64,000 nucleotides of DNA from Actinomadura harenae (GCF_003696215.1 NZ_RFFG01000005.1:1-64000), one strand, 5' to 3'. Positions 1 through 9,063 are shown, counted from the stretch's first letter. Numbers and translations: made by a program. Notes: a model not told the origin generated them from the sequence alone.

Positions 1-786
1 GGCGGCGGCAGCGGCGAGCGAGGCGAGCAGGACGGCGACCGCGAGCAGCGCGCCGCGCACCCGGCCGACGGGGACGCCGAGCGCGCGTGCGGCCTCGTCG
101 CCCATTTCGAGCGTCCGCAGCGCGCGCCCGCACGAGGCGGTGACGGCGACCGCGAGCGCCAGGGCCGCGAGGACGGGCGCGGCCTGCTTCCAGTCGCGTC
201 CGTCCAGGCTGCCGGTCAACCACAGGACGGCGCGCGCGGCATCGGTGACCTGCGCCTTCGTCAGCAGGTAGCCGTTCACGCCGGTGAGGATCGCGGCGAC
301 GCCGACGCCCACGAGGACGAGCCGCTGCCCATGCGCGCCGTGCCGTCCGGTGAGCAGGACGATGAGCGCGCCGGTCAGCGTCCCGCCGGTCACCGCGCCG
401 GCCGCGAGCCCGACCCCGCTCCCGCCCGCGAGGACGGTCGCGACGAGCACGCCCGTGGCCGACCCCTGCGTGAATCCGAGCAGGTCGGGGCTGCCGAGCG
501 GGTTCCGTGACAGGGACTGGAACAGCGCGCCCGCCAGGCCGAGCGCCGCGCCGACGGCGAGCGCGGTGGCGGCGCGCGGCAGCCGCAGCCGGTTGACGAT
601 GAAGTCGGTGGACGCGTCGCCGCGTCCGAGCAGCGCCCGCACGACGTCGCCGAAGCCCACCGGGTAGTCGCCGCCGCCGATCGCGAAGACGCTCACGACG
701 ACGGCCACGGCGGCGAACGCGGCCGCGACCAGCACCGCGCGCGGGCTGTAGCGCAGCGAGACGCCGCCCGCCCTCAGCGCGTTCAC
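1..786 (-). CDS. FecCD-family siderophore ABC permease (3' part, runs off window)
   Basis: Inner-membrane permease of a ferric-siderophore ABC importer (FepG/FecD type). I read 262 codons from a GTG at 786; the 3' end lies beyond the left edge. Early residues carry the FecCD hallmark around RLPRAATALAVGAALGLAGAL followed by Q-LSRNPLGSPDLLG, and hydrophobic helices follow throughout. The GTG overlaps the stop of the upstream permease gene as GTGA (783-786), so translation is probably coupled and the two permeases form a heterodimer. Regulation is presumably shared from the IdeR box at 1801-1819. An ATPase gene is expected further left but is not visible. Confidence 0.9.
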   Translation of the reverse strand, partial: MNALRAGGVSLRYSPRAVLVAAAFAAVAVVVSVFAIGGGDYPVGFGDVVRALLGRGDASTDFIVNRLRLPRAATALAVGAALGLAGALFQSLSRNPLGSPDLLGFTQGSATGVLVATVLAGGSGVGLAAGAVTGGTLTGALIVLLTGRHGAHGQRLVLVGVGVAAILTGVNGYLLTKAQVTDAARAVLWLTGSLDGRDWKQAAPVLAALALAVAVTASCGRALRTLEMGDEAARALGVPVGRVRGALLAVAVLLASLAAAAA

Positions 787-1769
787 AGCGCCACCGCCTT
801 CCGCCGCCGGACGAAGTGGAGGAAGAACGGCCCGCCGAGGACCACGGTCAGGACGCCGACCGGCACCTCGCCCGGACGCGCGACGACGCGTCCGAGGACG
901 TCGGCGGTGAGCATCAGCACGGGCGCGGCGAGCGCGCTGTACGGAAGCAGAAACCGCAGGTCAGGGCCGGTGACGGCGCGGACGAGATGCGGCACCATGA
1001 GGCCGAGGAACGCGACCGGCCCGCACGCCGCCGTCGCCGCGCCGCACAGCAGCGTGACGGCGGCGATCCCGGCGCCGCGCACCAGGGCGGGCCGCGCGCC
1101 GAGGGCCCGCGCCGTGTCGTCGCCCATCGCGAGCGTGTTCAGCGGACGGGCCAGCGCGACCGCGAGCACGACGCCCACCAGGACGAACGGCGCGACCGTC
1201 CGCACGGTCGAGGCCTGCGCGGCGGCGAGGCTGCCGACCGTCCAGAAGCGCATCCGGTCGAGGGACGCCGTGTCGAGCAGTTCGACGGCGCTGACGTACG
1301 AGGCGAGCGCGGCGCTGACGGCCGCGCCCGCGAGCGTGAGCCGCGCCGGGGTCGCGCGGCGACCGCCGCCGATCCCGTAGAGCAGGACGGCGACGATCCC
1401 CGCCCCGGCGAACGCGAACCACACGTACCCGGAGAACGAGGTGACGCCGAGGAACGAGATCGCCGTGACGACCGCCGCGGACGCCCCGACGTTGATGCCG
1501 AGCAGCCCGGGATCGGCGAGCGGGTTGCGCGTGAGGGCCTGCATGAGCGCGCCCGCGAGGCCGAGCGCCGCGCCCGCGACGAGCCCGAGCGCCGTGCGCG
1601 GCAGCCGCATCCGATGGACGACCGTGTACGCCTCCGTCCCCGAGTCGGTGAGGCCGCGCCACACCTCGGACGGTCCGAGCGGGCGCGCCCCGACGGCCAG
1701 GCTGAGCGCGGCGACCGCCGCCAGCAGGACGGCGGCGAGGGCGAACCGCCGTACGAAGGTGAACGTCAC
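783..1769 (-). CDS. FecCD-family siderophore ABC permease
   Basis: First permease of the siderophore importer, about 328 aa with 8-10 hydrophobic segments and the family motifs RLPRTALGLVAGAALGLAGA and LTRNPLADPGLLGIN. I chose GTG at 1769 because GAGGAG lies 6 nt upstream (1776-1781). A longer TTG start at 1796 would sit almost against the IdeR box with no ribosome site. The gene is first in a leftward operon with the second permease and faces the binding-protein gene across the iron box. High-iron repression by IdeR/DmdR is inferred from that box. Confidence 0.92.
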   Translation of the reverse strand: MTFTFVRRFALAAVLLAAVAALSLAVGARPLGPSEVWRGLTDSGTEAYTVVHRMRLPRTALGLVAGAALGLAGALMQALTRNPLADPGLLGINVGASAAVVTAISFLGVTSFSGYVWFAFAGAGIVAVLLYGIGGGRRATPARLTLAGAAVSAALASYVSAVELLDTASLDRMRFWTVGSLAAAQASTVRTVAPFVLVGVVLAVALARPLNTLAMGDDTARALGARPALVRGAGIAAVTLLCGAATAACGPVAFLGLMVPHLVRAVTGPDLRFLLPYSALAAPVLMLTADVLGRVVARPGEVPVGVLTVVLGGPFFLHFVRRRKAVAL

Positions 1770-1800
1770 GGGCGACTCCTCGGGGGACCTGGACAAAAAC

Positions 1801-1819
1801 TTAGGTTAGGTTAACCTAA
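1801..1819. promoter_or_regulatory. IdeR/DmdR iron box
   Basis: The 19 bases TTAGGTTAGGTTAACCTAA match the actinobacterial IdeR/DmdR/DtxR operator consensus (TTAGGTTAGGCTAACCTAA) at 18 of 19 positions. The site lies between the leftward permeases and the rightward binding protein, so one dimer pair could repress both directions when Fe(II) is plentiful. Confidence 0.9.
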
Positions 1820-1882
1820 GTTCTGCCTATCGGACCGATAGGCGATCCTGCGGCCCATCCCCGATCCCGGAGAACGCACGAC

Positions 1883-2911
1883 ATGACGAACCTCGCCTCC
1901 TCCCACCTGTCCCGGCGCGGCCTGCTCGGCGCCGGCGGAGCGCTCGCCCTCGGAGCCGTCCTCACCGCGTGCGGCGGCGGCCGCGACGGCACCGCGAACG
2001 CGTCCGACGACGGAGGGGCCTGGTCCTTCACCGACGACCGCGGCCAGAAGGCGGAGGCGGCGTCCCGTCCGCGCCGCGTCGTCGCCTACGTCGGCGCCGC
2101 CGCCGCGCTCTGGGACTTCGGCGTCACCGACCGCATCGTCGGCGTCTACGGCCCGGCCAGGCTCAAGGACGGCGGCCGCGACCCGCAGGTCGGCGACGTC
2201 GACATCAGCAAGGTCGAGATCATCGGCAACGCCTACGGCGAGTTCAACATCGAGAAGTACGCGGCGCTGCGCCCCGAGCTGCTCGTCGACCACATGTTCG
2301 TCAAGCCGAACCTGTTCTACGTCCCCGCCGAGAGCAAGGACAAGATCTTCAAGCTGGCCCCCGGCGTCGGCGTCCAGACCGGGGACACCACGCTCACCAC
2401 CCCGATCGAGCACTACGCCGCCCTCGCCGTCGCGCTCGGCGCGGACCTGAGGTCCCCCGCCAACACCGCCGCCAAGAACCGCTTCGACAAGGCCGTCACG
2501 TCACTGCGCCTGGCCGCCGCCGCGAACAAGGGCCTGAGGGTGCTCGCCGCGTCCGCCAGCCCGAACCTGTTCTACGCCTCGTCCCCCGCGAAGAACGCCG
2601 ACCTGCGCTTCCTCAAGGACCTCGGCGTCGAGGTCATCGCCCCCGGCAAGCTCGACCAGGCGGGCTACTTCGAGTCGCTGAGCTGGGAGAACGCCGACAA
2701 GTACAAGGCCGACGTCATCCTTCTGGACGCCCGCACCCAGGCCCTCCAGCCCAAGGACCTCGGGTCCAGGCCTTCCTGGGGGAACCTGCCCGCCGTGAAG
2801 GCCGACCAGGTCTTCGCGTGGGAACCGGAACCCCGCTTCTCCTACGCGGGCTGCGCCCCGATCATCGAGAGGCTCGCCGAGACCGTCAAGAACGCGAAGA
2901 AGGTGGCCTGA
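1883..2911 (+). CDS. Siderophore-binding lipoprotein (ABC substrate-binding protein)
   Basis: Extracytoplasmic ferric-siderophore receptor, 342 aa, FecB/Periplas_BP_2 fold. The N-terminus has a twin-arginine type signal (SRRGLLGAGGALALG) and a lipobox ending at LTAC, so it should be exported folded and lipidated. The first FecB lobe starts near residue 60 (SRPRRVVAYVGAAAALW) and the second contains the typical long helix and VILLDAR strand. GGAG precedes the ATG by about 10 nt. It stands divergent to the permeases over the IdeR box and is followed after 4 nt by the reductase gene. Confidence 0.92.
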   Translation: MTNLASSHLSRRGLLGAGGALALGAVLTACGGGRDGTANASDDGGAWSFTDDRGQKAEAASRPRRVVAYVGAAAALWDFGVTDRIVGVYGPARLKDGGRDPQVGDVDISKVEIIGNAYGEFNIEKYAALRPELLVDHMFVKPNLFYVPAESKDKIFKLAPGVGVQTGDTTLTTPIEHYAALAVALGADLRSPANTAAKNRFDKAVTSLRLAAAANKGLRVLAASASPNLFYASSPAKNADLRFLKDLGVEVIAPGKLDQAGYFESLSWENADKYKADVILLDARTQALQPKDLGSRPSWGNLPAVKADQVFAWEPEPRFSYAGCAPIIERLAETVKNAKKVA

Positions 2912-2915
2912 CCCG

Positions 2916-3713
2916 ATGTTCCGCTTCTTCGACCTGCCCGTGCTCCGCACGGCGCGCCTCGGCCCGTCCATGCTGAGGATCACCTTCGCCTCCCCCGCCG
3001 GGTTCCTCTCCGGCGGACGCGACCAGCGCTTCAAGCTGTTCTTCCCGCACCCCCACCAGGACCGCCCCGTCATGCCGGACGTCCCGGACGACGACTGGTT
3101 CGCCGCCTGGCGCGCCCTCGACCCCGCCGAACGCGCCGTCATGCGCACCTTCACCGTCCGCGCGCAACGCCCCGGCGAGGTCGACGTCGACTTCGCCCTG
3201 CACGGCGACCTCGGCCCCGCGTCCCGCTGGGCGTCCCGCGCCCGCCCGGGCGCCCGCCTCCTCGCCCTCGGCCCGACCGCCCCCGACAGCGGCGGCGTCG
3301 AGTTCGCCCCGCCCGCCTCCGCGCAGGCGATCCTCATCGCCGGGGACGAGTCGGCCCTCCCCGCGATCGGCGGCAACCTGGAGTCCCTGCCGTCCGGCGC
3401 GTCCGCGCACGTCTACGTCCAGATCTCCCACGAGGACGACCGCCAGGACGACCTCCCCGGCCACGTCACCTGGCTCGTCCGGCACCGCGACGAACCCCTG
3501 CTGGACGCCGTCCGGAACGCCCCGGCCGTCGACTACGCCTGGCTCGCGGGCGAGGCCGCCACCGTCCGCGACCTGCGCCGCCACCTCGTCCGCGACCGCG
3601 GCATGCCCCGCACCGCCGTCGAGTTCATGGGCTACTGGCGCCGAGGCTCCACCGAGGAGACCCTCCTCACCGAGACCCTCGCCGGCGGCACCCCCCACAC
3701 CCCCGACGACTGA
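2916..3713 (+). CDS. Siderophore-interacting protein (FAD-binding ferric-siderophore reductase)
   Basis: Cytoplasmic flavoprotein of the SIP/ViuB family, 265 aa, expected to reduce ferric siderophore after import and release Fe(II). The FAD-binding barrel includes MRTFTVRAQRPGEVDVDF (residues about 70-87), matching the family R-x-[YF]-[TS] flavin motif. The C-terminal NAD(P)H-binding half has AILIAGDESALPAI and ends with EFMGYWRRG, typical of the family. It starts 5 nt after the binding-protein stop, so the two are one operon. Confidence 0.93.
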   Translation: MFRFFDLPVLRTARLGPSMLRITFASPAGFLSGGRDQRFKLFFPHPHQDRPVMPDVPDDDWFAAWRALDPAERAVMRTFTVRAQRPGEVDVDFALHGDLGPASRWASRARPGARLLALGPTAPDSGGVEFAPPASAQAILIAGDESALPAIGGNLESLPSGASAHVYVQISHEDDRQDDLPGHVTWLVRHRDEPLLDAVRNAPAVDYAWLAGEAATVRDLRRHLVRDRGMPRTAVEFMGYWRRGSTEETLLTETLAGGTPHTPDD

Positions 3714-3717
3714 CGCA

Positions 3718-4728
3718 TCAGAGGTATCGGGGCAGGTTCAGGACTTGGACGGTGCCGTTCCGGTCGGAGGTGATGACGACCTGGCGGCCGTCCAGTTCGG
3801 TGATGCGGAGAGCGGTGATGGGGTGCTCGCCGCAGGTCGGCTCGGCGAGGAGGCGGCGGGCTTCGAGGTCCCAGGCGCAGACGGTGCCGTCCTCGGAGCC
3901 GGTGACGGCGACCGCTCCGCCGTCCAGCACCGTCGCGTCCAGGCAGGTCACGGCGGCGCACGGCACCTCGATCGGGTCCTCCCACTCCCCCGTGGCCAGG
4001 CCGCCGACCAGAAGCGTCCGCCCGCCGGACGCCACGACGCGCGGAACCCCGGCGTCCACCAGGGCGAAGTCGCGCAGCTCCACGTCGATGTCGTCGATCT
4101 CGAGGAGGAGCGCGTCGTTCTCGATGTCCCAGACGAACACGCGGGCGTCGCCGCCGGGCCCCACCAGGACGGGCCGGTCCTTCAGCGTCCCGGCGGCGAC
4201 CGCGCTGGACGCGCGGGAGAACGCCTCCAGCGCGTTCACCTCGATCAGATGGTCGTAGGGAGAAGGCGCGTCCGCCGGGTCGGCTTCACCCGGTTCCGCC
4301 ACCGCCGGATCCCACAACTGGACGGGCGGACCCGACGAGACCCCCACGACGAACCAGGTGCGGCCCCCGACGACGGCCGCCGTCGCCGAGGCCACACCGC
4401 CGTCCTCGGCGTACATGCGCACCGCGCCGCTCTCCAGGTCCCACTGCGCGAACCCCTGACGGTCGCCGCCCCCGCCGACCACGATCCGGCCGTCCACCAC
4501 GGTCGCAGCGAGCGCGGCGAGCTCGGTGTACCCGTCCTCCCCGAACCACGGATCGCCGAGCGCGTGCTCCGTCCAGGTGTCGCGCGCGAGATCCCAGCTG
4601 AACGCGCGCAGACTCCGGTCGTGCGTCCCGACCAGGAACGGCCGGCCGTCACGCTCGACGACGTCGAAGTCCCGGATCGCCCCGTCGAAGGGGATCCGGC
4701 CGACGGTCACGGTGGGGAGGGGAGGCAT
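3718..4728 (-). CDS. WD40-repeat-like beta-propeller protein
   Basis: About 336 aa, no signal peptide. The chain shows repeated 40-50-residue blocks ending in W-D or similar (FSWDLARD, AQWDLESG, FVWDIEND, CAWDLEAR), with SEDGTVCAWDLEARRLL the clearest WD unit, so a seven-bladed propeller is likely. The role is unknown; actinobacterial relatives are often annotated as WD40 proteins. I take ATG at 4728; an in-frame GTG at 4764 would add 12 residues without a well-spaced ribosome site. It converges on the reductase gene with only 4 nt between stops. Confidence 0.7.
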   Translation of the reverse strand: MPPLPTVTVGRIPFDGAIRDFDVVERDGRPFLVGTHDRSLRAFSWDLARDTWTEHALGDPWFGEDGYTELAALAATVVDGRIVVGGGGDRQGFAQWDLESGAVRMYAEDGGVASATAAVVGGRTWFVVGVSSGPPVQLWDPAVAEPGEADPADAPSPYDHLIEVNALEAFSRASSAVAAGTLKDRPVLVGPGGDARVFVWDIENDALLLEIDDIDVELRDFALVDAGVPRVVASGGRTLLVGGLATGEWEDPIEVPCAAVTCLDATVLDGGAVAVTGSEDGTVCAWDLEARRLLAEPTCGEHPITALRITELDGRQVVITSDRNGTVQVLNLPRYL

Positions 4729-4805
4729 GCCCGGATCGTAGGCGACCCACCCCCTCGCGATCACCCCTTTCGGGATCTTCCCGGCGCCCCTGCGATGATC
4801 AACTC

Positions 4806-5357
4806 ATGAACACCGAACTTCCCGCACCCCTGGTCACCGGGCTCGGACTCCGGCTGCGCCCCTGGGACGAGGCCGACCTGGACGCCATGGTCACGCTGTT
4901 CGACCACCCCGACTTCGCCCGCTGGACGCCGCTCGTGTCGCCCTTCGACCTGGACGCCGCGCGCGCGTACGTCCAGCGGAGCCAGGAGCGCCGCGAGAGC
5001 GGGAGCACCCTCCAGCTGGCCGTCACGACCGACGGCCGCGCGCCCCTCGGCGAGGTCCTGTCCATCTCCAGGCTCGACGAGCCGGTCCCCGCGATCGAAC
5101 TCGCCTACGGCATCGGCGCGGAGCACCGAGGTCAGGCCCTCGCCAGCCGCGCGGTCCGCCTCATGACGGGCCACGCGTACGAGACCCACCCGGGCGCGCG
5201 GGTCATCCTGCGGATCGTCGACGAGAACACGGCGAGTCAGCGCGTCGCGCAGGCCACCGGGTTCCACCTCAGCGACGAGGAGCCCGTCACGCGCGAGGTT
5301 CCGGGCCGTCCGGCCGCCGTGCTGCGCACCTGGGTCCACCGGCCGGACGCGTCATGA
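4806..5357 (+). CDS. GNAT-family N-acetyltransferase (RimJ/RimL-like)
   Basis: 183-aa acetyltransferase of the RimJ/RimL ribosomal-protein class. It opens with the family pattern TGLGLRLRPWDEADLDAMVTLF, and acetyl-CoA motif A appears as GAEHRGQALASRAVRLMTGHA (around residues 104-124). The substrate cannot be deduced. No Shine-Dalgarno is obvious. Its last 6 nt overlap the stop region of the convergent lipoprotein gene. Confidence 0.85.
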   Translation: MNTELPAPLVTGLGLRLRPWDEADLDAMVTLFDHPDFARWTPLVSPFDLDAARAYVQRSQERRESGSTLQLAVTTDGRAPLGEVLSISRLDEPVPAIELAYGIGAEHRGQALASRAVRLMTGHAYETHPGARVILRIVDENTASQRVAQATGFHLSDEEPVTREVPGRPAAVLRTWVHRPDAS

Positions 5358-5792
5358 GTCGCCCGGCGTGAGCCGGAGGGTGGCGGCGTCAGAGCGGATC
5401 GCCACGACCCGGACCGTCAGCATCGTCCGGCCGCTCCCGACCGTGACCGGACCGCTCGGCCCCGCCTCCCCGGACCCCGTCCCGCCGCCCTCGAACGTCC
5501 AGCGCATCGACACGCGATCGGGCTCGACGGCCGTGACGACCAGCGGCCCGGCCTCGAAGTGCTCCGCCAGCTCGATCTGGTCCCCGGTGCGGACCCGCAC
5601 CTCGCAGCGCGCCTCCCGGCACCCCGCCAGGCCCGTCCCCTCCACCGCCCCGTCCTGAACGGACGGCGCCTCGGACGCCCTCGACAACAGCGGAAGCGGC
5701 GGACTCGACGACCCGTCCTCCCCGCCCCCGCCACACCCGCCGGCCAACAAGGCCAGCCCGACGACACCCGCGCTGAGAGTACGTGCCCGCAT
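5352..5792 (-). CDS. Small putative lipoprotein, unknown function
   Basis: 146 aa. The N-terminus is a signal peptide with lipobox LAGGC at about residues 16-20, followed by a Gly/Ser-rich spacer, so the mature protein should be anchored outside the membrane. The rest is beta-rich (REARCEVRVRTGDQIELAEHF, VTAVEPDRVSMRWTF) and resembles small actinomycete lipoproteins of unknown role. It overlaps the convergent GNAT gene by 6 nt. Confidence 0.7.
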   Translation of the reverse strand: MRARTLSAGVVGLALLAGGCGGGGEDGSSSPPLPLLSRASEAPSVQDGAVEGTGLAGCREARCEVRVRTGDQIELAEHFEAGPLVVTAVEPDRVSMRWTFEGGGTGSGEAGPSGPVTVGSGRTMLTVRVVAIRSDAATLRLTPGDS

Positions 5793-5974
5793 GGCTCCCG
5801 CTTCTTCCCGTCACCTGCCGTACTCCCTCCCCGCCCACCCCCGCTCCGACACTCCCCGGAACGCTTTGTGAGCGGGATGTGTCCATAGCCCGCCCCCGCT
5901 CTCACACTCTGATCAACTGACGAAGGGTCAACACCGCCGTAAACTCCCCGTACGGCGGCGGAGAGGAGCCCGTA

Positions 5975-8900
5975 TTGGCGGAGAAGCAGGCAGCCCCCTT
6001 TCCGGTGACCGAGCTTCTCCGAGCAGTGCGGGCGGAGATCGACGCAACCCTCCAGGACGACCACACGAACGCCGAACGCGTCGCGCTCCAACGCGGCCAG
6101 AGGACGGGCGGCTCCGACGACGCCCGCGAGTACGTCTTCGCCTGCCGTACCTGGAAGGACGCGTTCACCGGGAGGGACCTCCTGATCAGGCCGGGTCGCG
6201 GCCGGGAGGCGTGGGAGCCCGCGCAGGCGCGCAAGTTGCCGGACGGGAAGGTCCTCGTCACCACGGCGGCCGACCTCGGCTCGGCCGTCCAGGGCGCGAC
6301 GCTCATCGAGGACGAGACCGCGAGCCTGGACCTGCTCGCGCAGAAACTGGAGTCCGCCGGGGGCAAGGGCGGCCCGATCGACCCCACGTCCGCGGGATGG
6401 CTCGTCGGGCGGGGACGCCCGCGCGTCGACCGCTGCCGCACGCCCGAACAGTTCGTCGCCGGTTACCGCGACCTGAGTCTGAACCCCCGGCAGCGCCGGG
6501 CGATCGAACAGGCCCTCGCCAGCGAGGTCACCTTCATCTGGGGTCCCCCTGGGACGGGCAAGACCGACGTCGTCACGTCCGTCGTCGAAGGGTGTCACCG
6601 GCAGGGGCTGCGCGTGCTGTTCGTGGCCCCGACGCACGTCGCCGTCGACCAGGCGCTCCTGCGCATCTGCGCGACGCTGGAGTCCGAGGAGGGCTTCGCG
6701 GACGGCCTCGTGCAGCGGGCGGGCGACATCGCCGTCGAGGCGCTCGCCAGGAAGTACGGCGAGCGGATCAGTCCCGAACGGCTGATCGCGCGCCTCTCGT
6801 CCCGGCTGGACGAGCAGATCGGCCTGCGCTCGCGGCAGCTCGCCCAGATCAGCGAGCCCCTCGCGCTCCACGCCGAGCTCGGCACGCTCCAGGTCCTGTG
6901 GAACGAGCTGGTCCAGCGCGCGGCCGCGGCCCAGAGCACGGTCATGAGGTCCGAGGCCGCGATCCGGACCGAGGGCGCCGCCGCCGAGGACCTCGTCCGG
7001 GCGATCAACGAGACCCCGGAGCCCGGCAGGCTCTTCCACCAGCGCAGACAGGTGAAGCTCGACGAACTGCACCGCCAGTACGCCCAACGGCGGCAGGCCG
7101 AGCAGATGGCGATGCAGCGCCGTGCCGCGGCTCAGGCGGAGGAGCGGCGGGTCACCGCGGAGGCGCGCGGCGTCAAGACCCGGCTGGATCTGTTGAAGGC
7201 CCGGCTGGAAGGCCAACCTCCCGCGGCACAACTCCAGCAGTTCGCCGACCAGATCGAGGCCGACCTCAAGGAACTCCAGGCGGAGCGGGGCAAGGTGCCG
7301 GACGCGGTCCGCGCGCGATGCCGGATCCTGGGCACCACCGTCGCCAAGGCCGTCCAGTCCCGGCGGCTGCTCGACGAGGTCGACGTCGTCGTCCTCGACG
7401 AGGCCGGCATGGTGGACCTCCCGTCCGCCTGGCTGACCGCCGGGCTGGCCCGCCGCCGCGTGGTCCTGGCGGGCGACTTCCGCCAACTGCCCGCCGTGAC
7501 CCGCGGATCGGACAGCCGGACGGCGTCCAAGGACGACAAGGCCCACTCACGGCTGTGGATGGACCGGGACGTGTTCCACGCCGCGGGGCTCGTCGACGCC
7601 TCGGGCAGGGTCCGCACGGACGACCGTCTCGTGGCCCTCAACGAGCAGTACCGGATGCGCCCGGCGATCTGCACCCTCGTGAACGAGGTCGCCTACCCCG
7701 ACTCCCCGCTGCTCACCGGACGCGACGACACGTCCCGGCTGCCGCCGTCACCGCTGATCGACGGCGCGCTCGTCCTGATCGACACCTCGTCCCGGCAGAT
7801 CGGGAGCGGCGGCCAGAAGGCCCACCTGTCGAACCCGGTGCACGAGGCCGTCATCCACGAACTGATCCGCGGCCTCCAGTACGACACCGTCCTGCCCGCC
7901 CGGAAGCAGGACGGCGTCCGGCCCACCGAGCGGATGGCCGTGATCTCCCCCTACGCCGCCCAGAAGCACGCGCTCAAGGGCAGCCTCAAGTACCGCTTCG
8001 GCGAGGAGTACGAGGGGCTCGTCGACACCGTCCACCGCTTTCAGGGAAGTCAGCGGCCGCTCGTGGTCATCGACACCGTCGCGGGCGCGGGGAGACGGCC
8101 CGGGTACTTCTACGAGGGCACCGGCCTCGCCTCGCACACATGCCGCCTGCTCAACGTCGCGCTGAGCCGCGCCCAAGACCACCTGGTCGTCGTGGCGAAC
8201 GTGGACTACCTACGCGGGGAGCTTCCCCCGGGCGGCGAGGCCGTCCGGATGCTCGACCGGCTGGAGAGGTTCGCGCAGCGCGTCCCCGTCGACGACCTCG
8301 TCCCCGTCCGGGCGGCCGCCGACCTCGGTTCCCTCGCCCCCGAGGACCTCGCCCGTCCGGCCTTCTTCCCCGCCGACGAGGTCGACCGCGCCGTGGCCTG
8401 GGACATCGCCCGCGCCACGACGAGCATCGACGTCTACTGCGCGTTCCTCGGAGTCGCGCCGACCAGGAAGTGGCTAAACCCGTTCTCCGAACGGATCCGG
8501 GCGGGCGTGCGCGTCACCGTGCACACCCGCCCGGCCGATCCCGCTTCCCGGGAGGAACGCCTGGTCGGTGAACTCCGGGCCGCGGGTTGCGAGGTGATCC
8601 CCCGTGACCGCATGCACGAGAAGGTCCTGATCGTGGACGACAGGGTGCTGTGGCACGGATCCCTCAACCTGCTCGCCCATTCCGGCTCGACCGACCTCAT
8701 GATGCGCGTCACCGACCCGACGTCCTGTGAGCGCGTCAAACGCATCGTGGACCGCGCCCAGATGGACCGCCCCGCCCGAAAGCCGCCCGCCGCAACGCAC
8801 GACAACGGCGTCCGCCCTGGTCAGATTCACGATGGACGCCTCTACCTCGATGTCTCCTTCGCGGAGAAGGACCAGGCGAAGCGCGCAGCGAAGGCCCGCT

Positions 8901-8995
8901 GGGACGCCGCCCTGAAGCTGTGGCACGTCCCGGCCGACACCCCCAGGCACCTCGTCGAGCGCTGGCTCCCCGACCAAGGAAACCCCACCAGGTAA
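5975..8995 (+). CDS. SF1 (COG1112-like) helicase fused to PLD nuclease and DUF5710-like tail; Mokosh type II-like
   Basis: 1006 aa. Residues 169-177 form a Q-motif-like segment (LNPRQRRAI). Walker A GPPGTGKT is at 190-197, a charged coiled-coil insertion lies at about 270-440, Walker B VVLDEAG is near 472, motif III AGDFRQLPAV at 499-508, NEQYRMRP at 556, VHRFQGSQ at 686 and the arginine-finger motif NVALSRAQDHL at 727. A single HxKx4Dx6GSxN phospholipase D motif begins at H881, suggesting a dimeric nuclease. Residues 954-1000 look like DUF5710. The start is TTG with GAGAGGAG 6 nt upstream (5961-5968). Helicase plus PLD in one chain is the architecture of type II Mokosh (MkoC), so an anti-phage role is inferred. 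No other defence gene is adjacent. Confidence 0.85.
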   Translation: MAEKQAAPFPVTELLRAVRAEIDATLQDDHTNAERVALQRGQRTGGSDDAREYVFACRTWKDAFTGRDLLIRPGRGREAWEPAQARKLPDGKVLVTTAADLGSAVQGATLIEDETASLDLLAQKLESAGGKGGPIDPTSAGWLVGRGRPRVDRCRTPEQFVAGYRDLSLNPRQRRAIEQALASEVTFIWGPPGTGKTDVVTSVVEGCHRQGLRVLFVAPTHVAVDQALLRICATLESEEGFADGLVQRAGDIAVEALARKYGERISPERLIARLSSRLDEQIGLRSRQLAQISEPLALHAELGTLQVLWNELVQRAAAAQSTVMRSEAAIRTEGAAAEDLVRAINETPEPGRLFHQRRQVKLDELHRQYAQRRQAEQMAMQRRAAAQAEERRVTAEARGVKTRLDLLKARLEGQPPAAQLQQFADQIEADLKELQAERGKVPDAVRARCRILGTTVAKAVQSRRLLDEVDVVVLDEAGMVDLPSAWLTAGLARRRVVLAGDFRQLPAVTRGSDSRTASKDDKAHSRLWMDRDVFHAAGLVDASGRVRTDDRLVALNEQYRMRPAICTLVNEVAYPDSPLLTGRDDTSRLPPSPLIDGALVLIDTSSRQIGSGGQKAHLSNPVHEAVIHELIRGLQYDTVLPARKQDGVRPTERMAVISPYAAQKHALKGSLKYRFGEEYEGLVDTVHRFQGSQRPLVVIDTVAGAGRRPGYFYEGTGLASHTCRLLNVALSRAQDHLVVVANVDYLRGELPPGGEAVRMLDRLERFAQRVPVDDLVPVRAAADLGSLAPEDLARPAFFPADEVDRAVAWDIARATTSIDVYCAFLGVAPTRKWLNPFSERIRAGVRVTVHTRPADPASREERLVGELRAAGCEVIPRDRMHEKVLIVDDRVLWHGSLNLLAHSGSTDLMMRVTDPTSCERVKRIVDRAQMDRPARKPPAATHDNGVRPGQIHDGRLYLDVSFAEKDQAKRAAKARWDAALKLWHVPADTPRHLVERWLPDQGNPTR

Positions 8996-9063
8996 GACCG
9001 GCCATCGCCGCACCCGAACCACAGGAGGAGGGCGCTACTGCGGTTGGAGCCCGAGCACCACGG

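Noticed and set aside
1770..1796. TTG start at 1796 for the first FecCD permease
   Set aside because: It lies 4 nt from the iron box and has no ribosome site, while GTG 1769 has GAGGAG at ideal spacing.
5417..7546. Open frame of about 700 codons antisense to the lipoprotein and helicase genes
   Set aside because: It has no family motif and low-complexity Arg/Gly/Leu composition, and the opposite strand carries a complete helicase with all motifs. High GC makes long antisense frames common.
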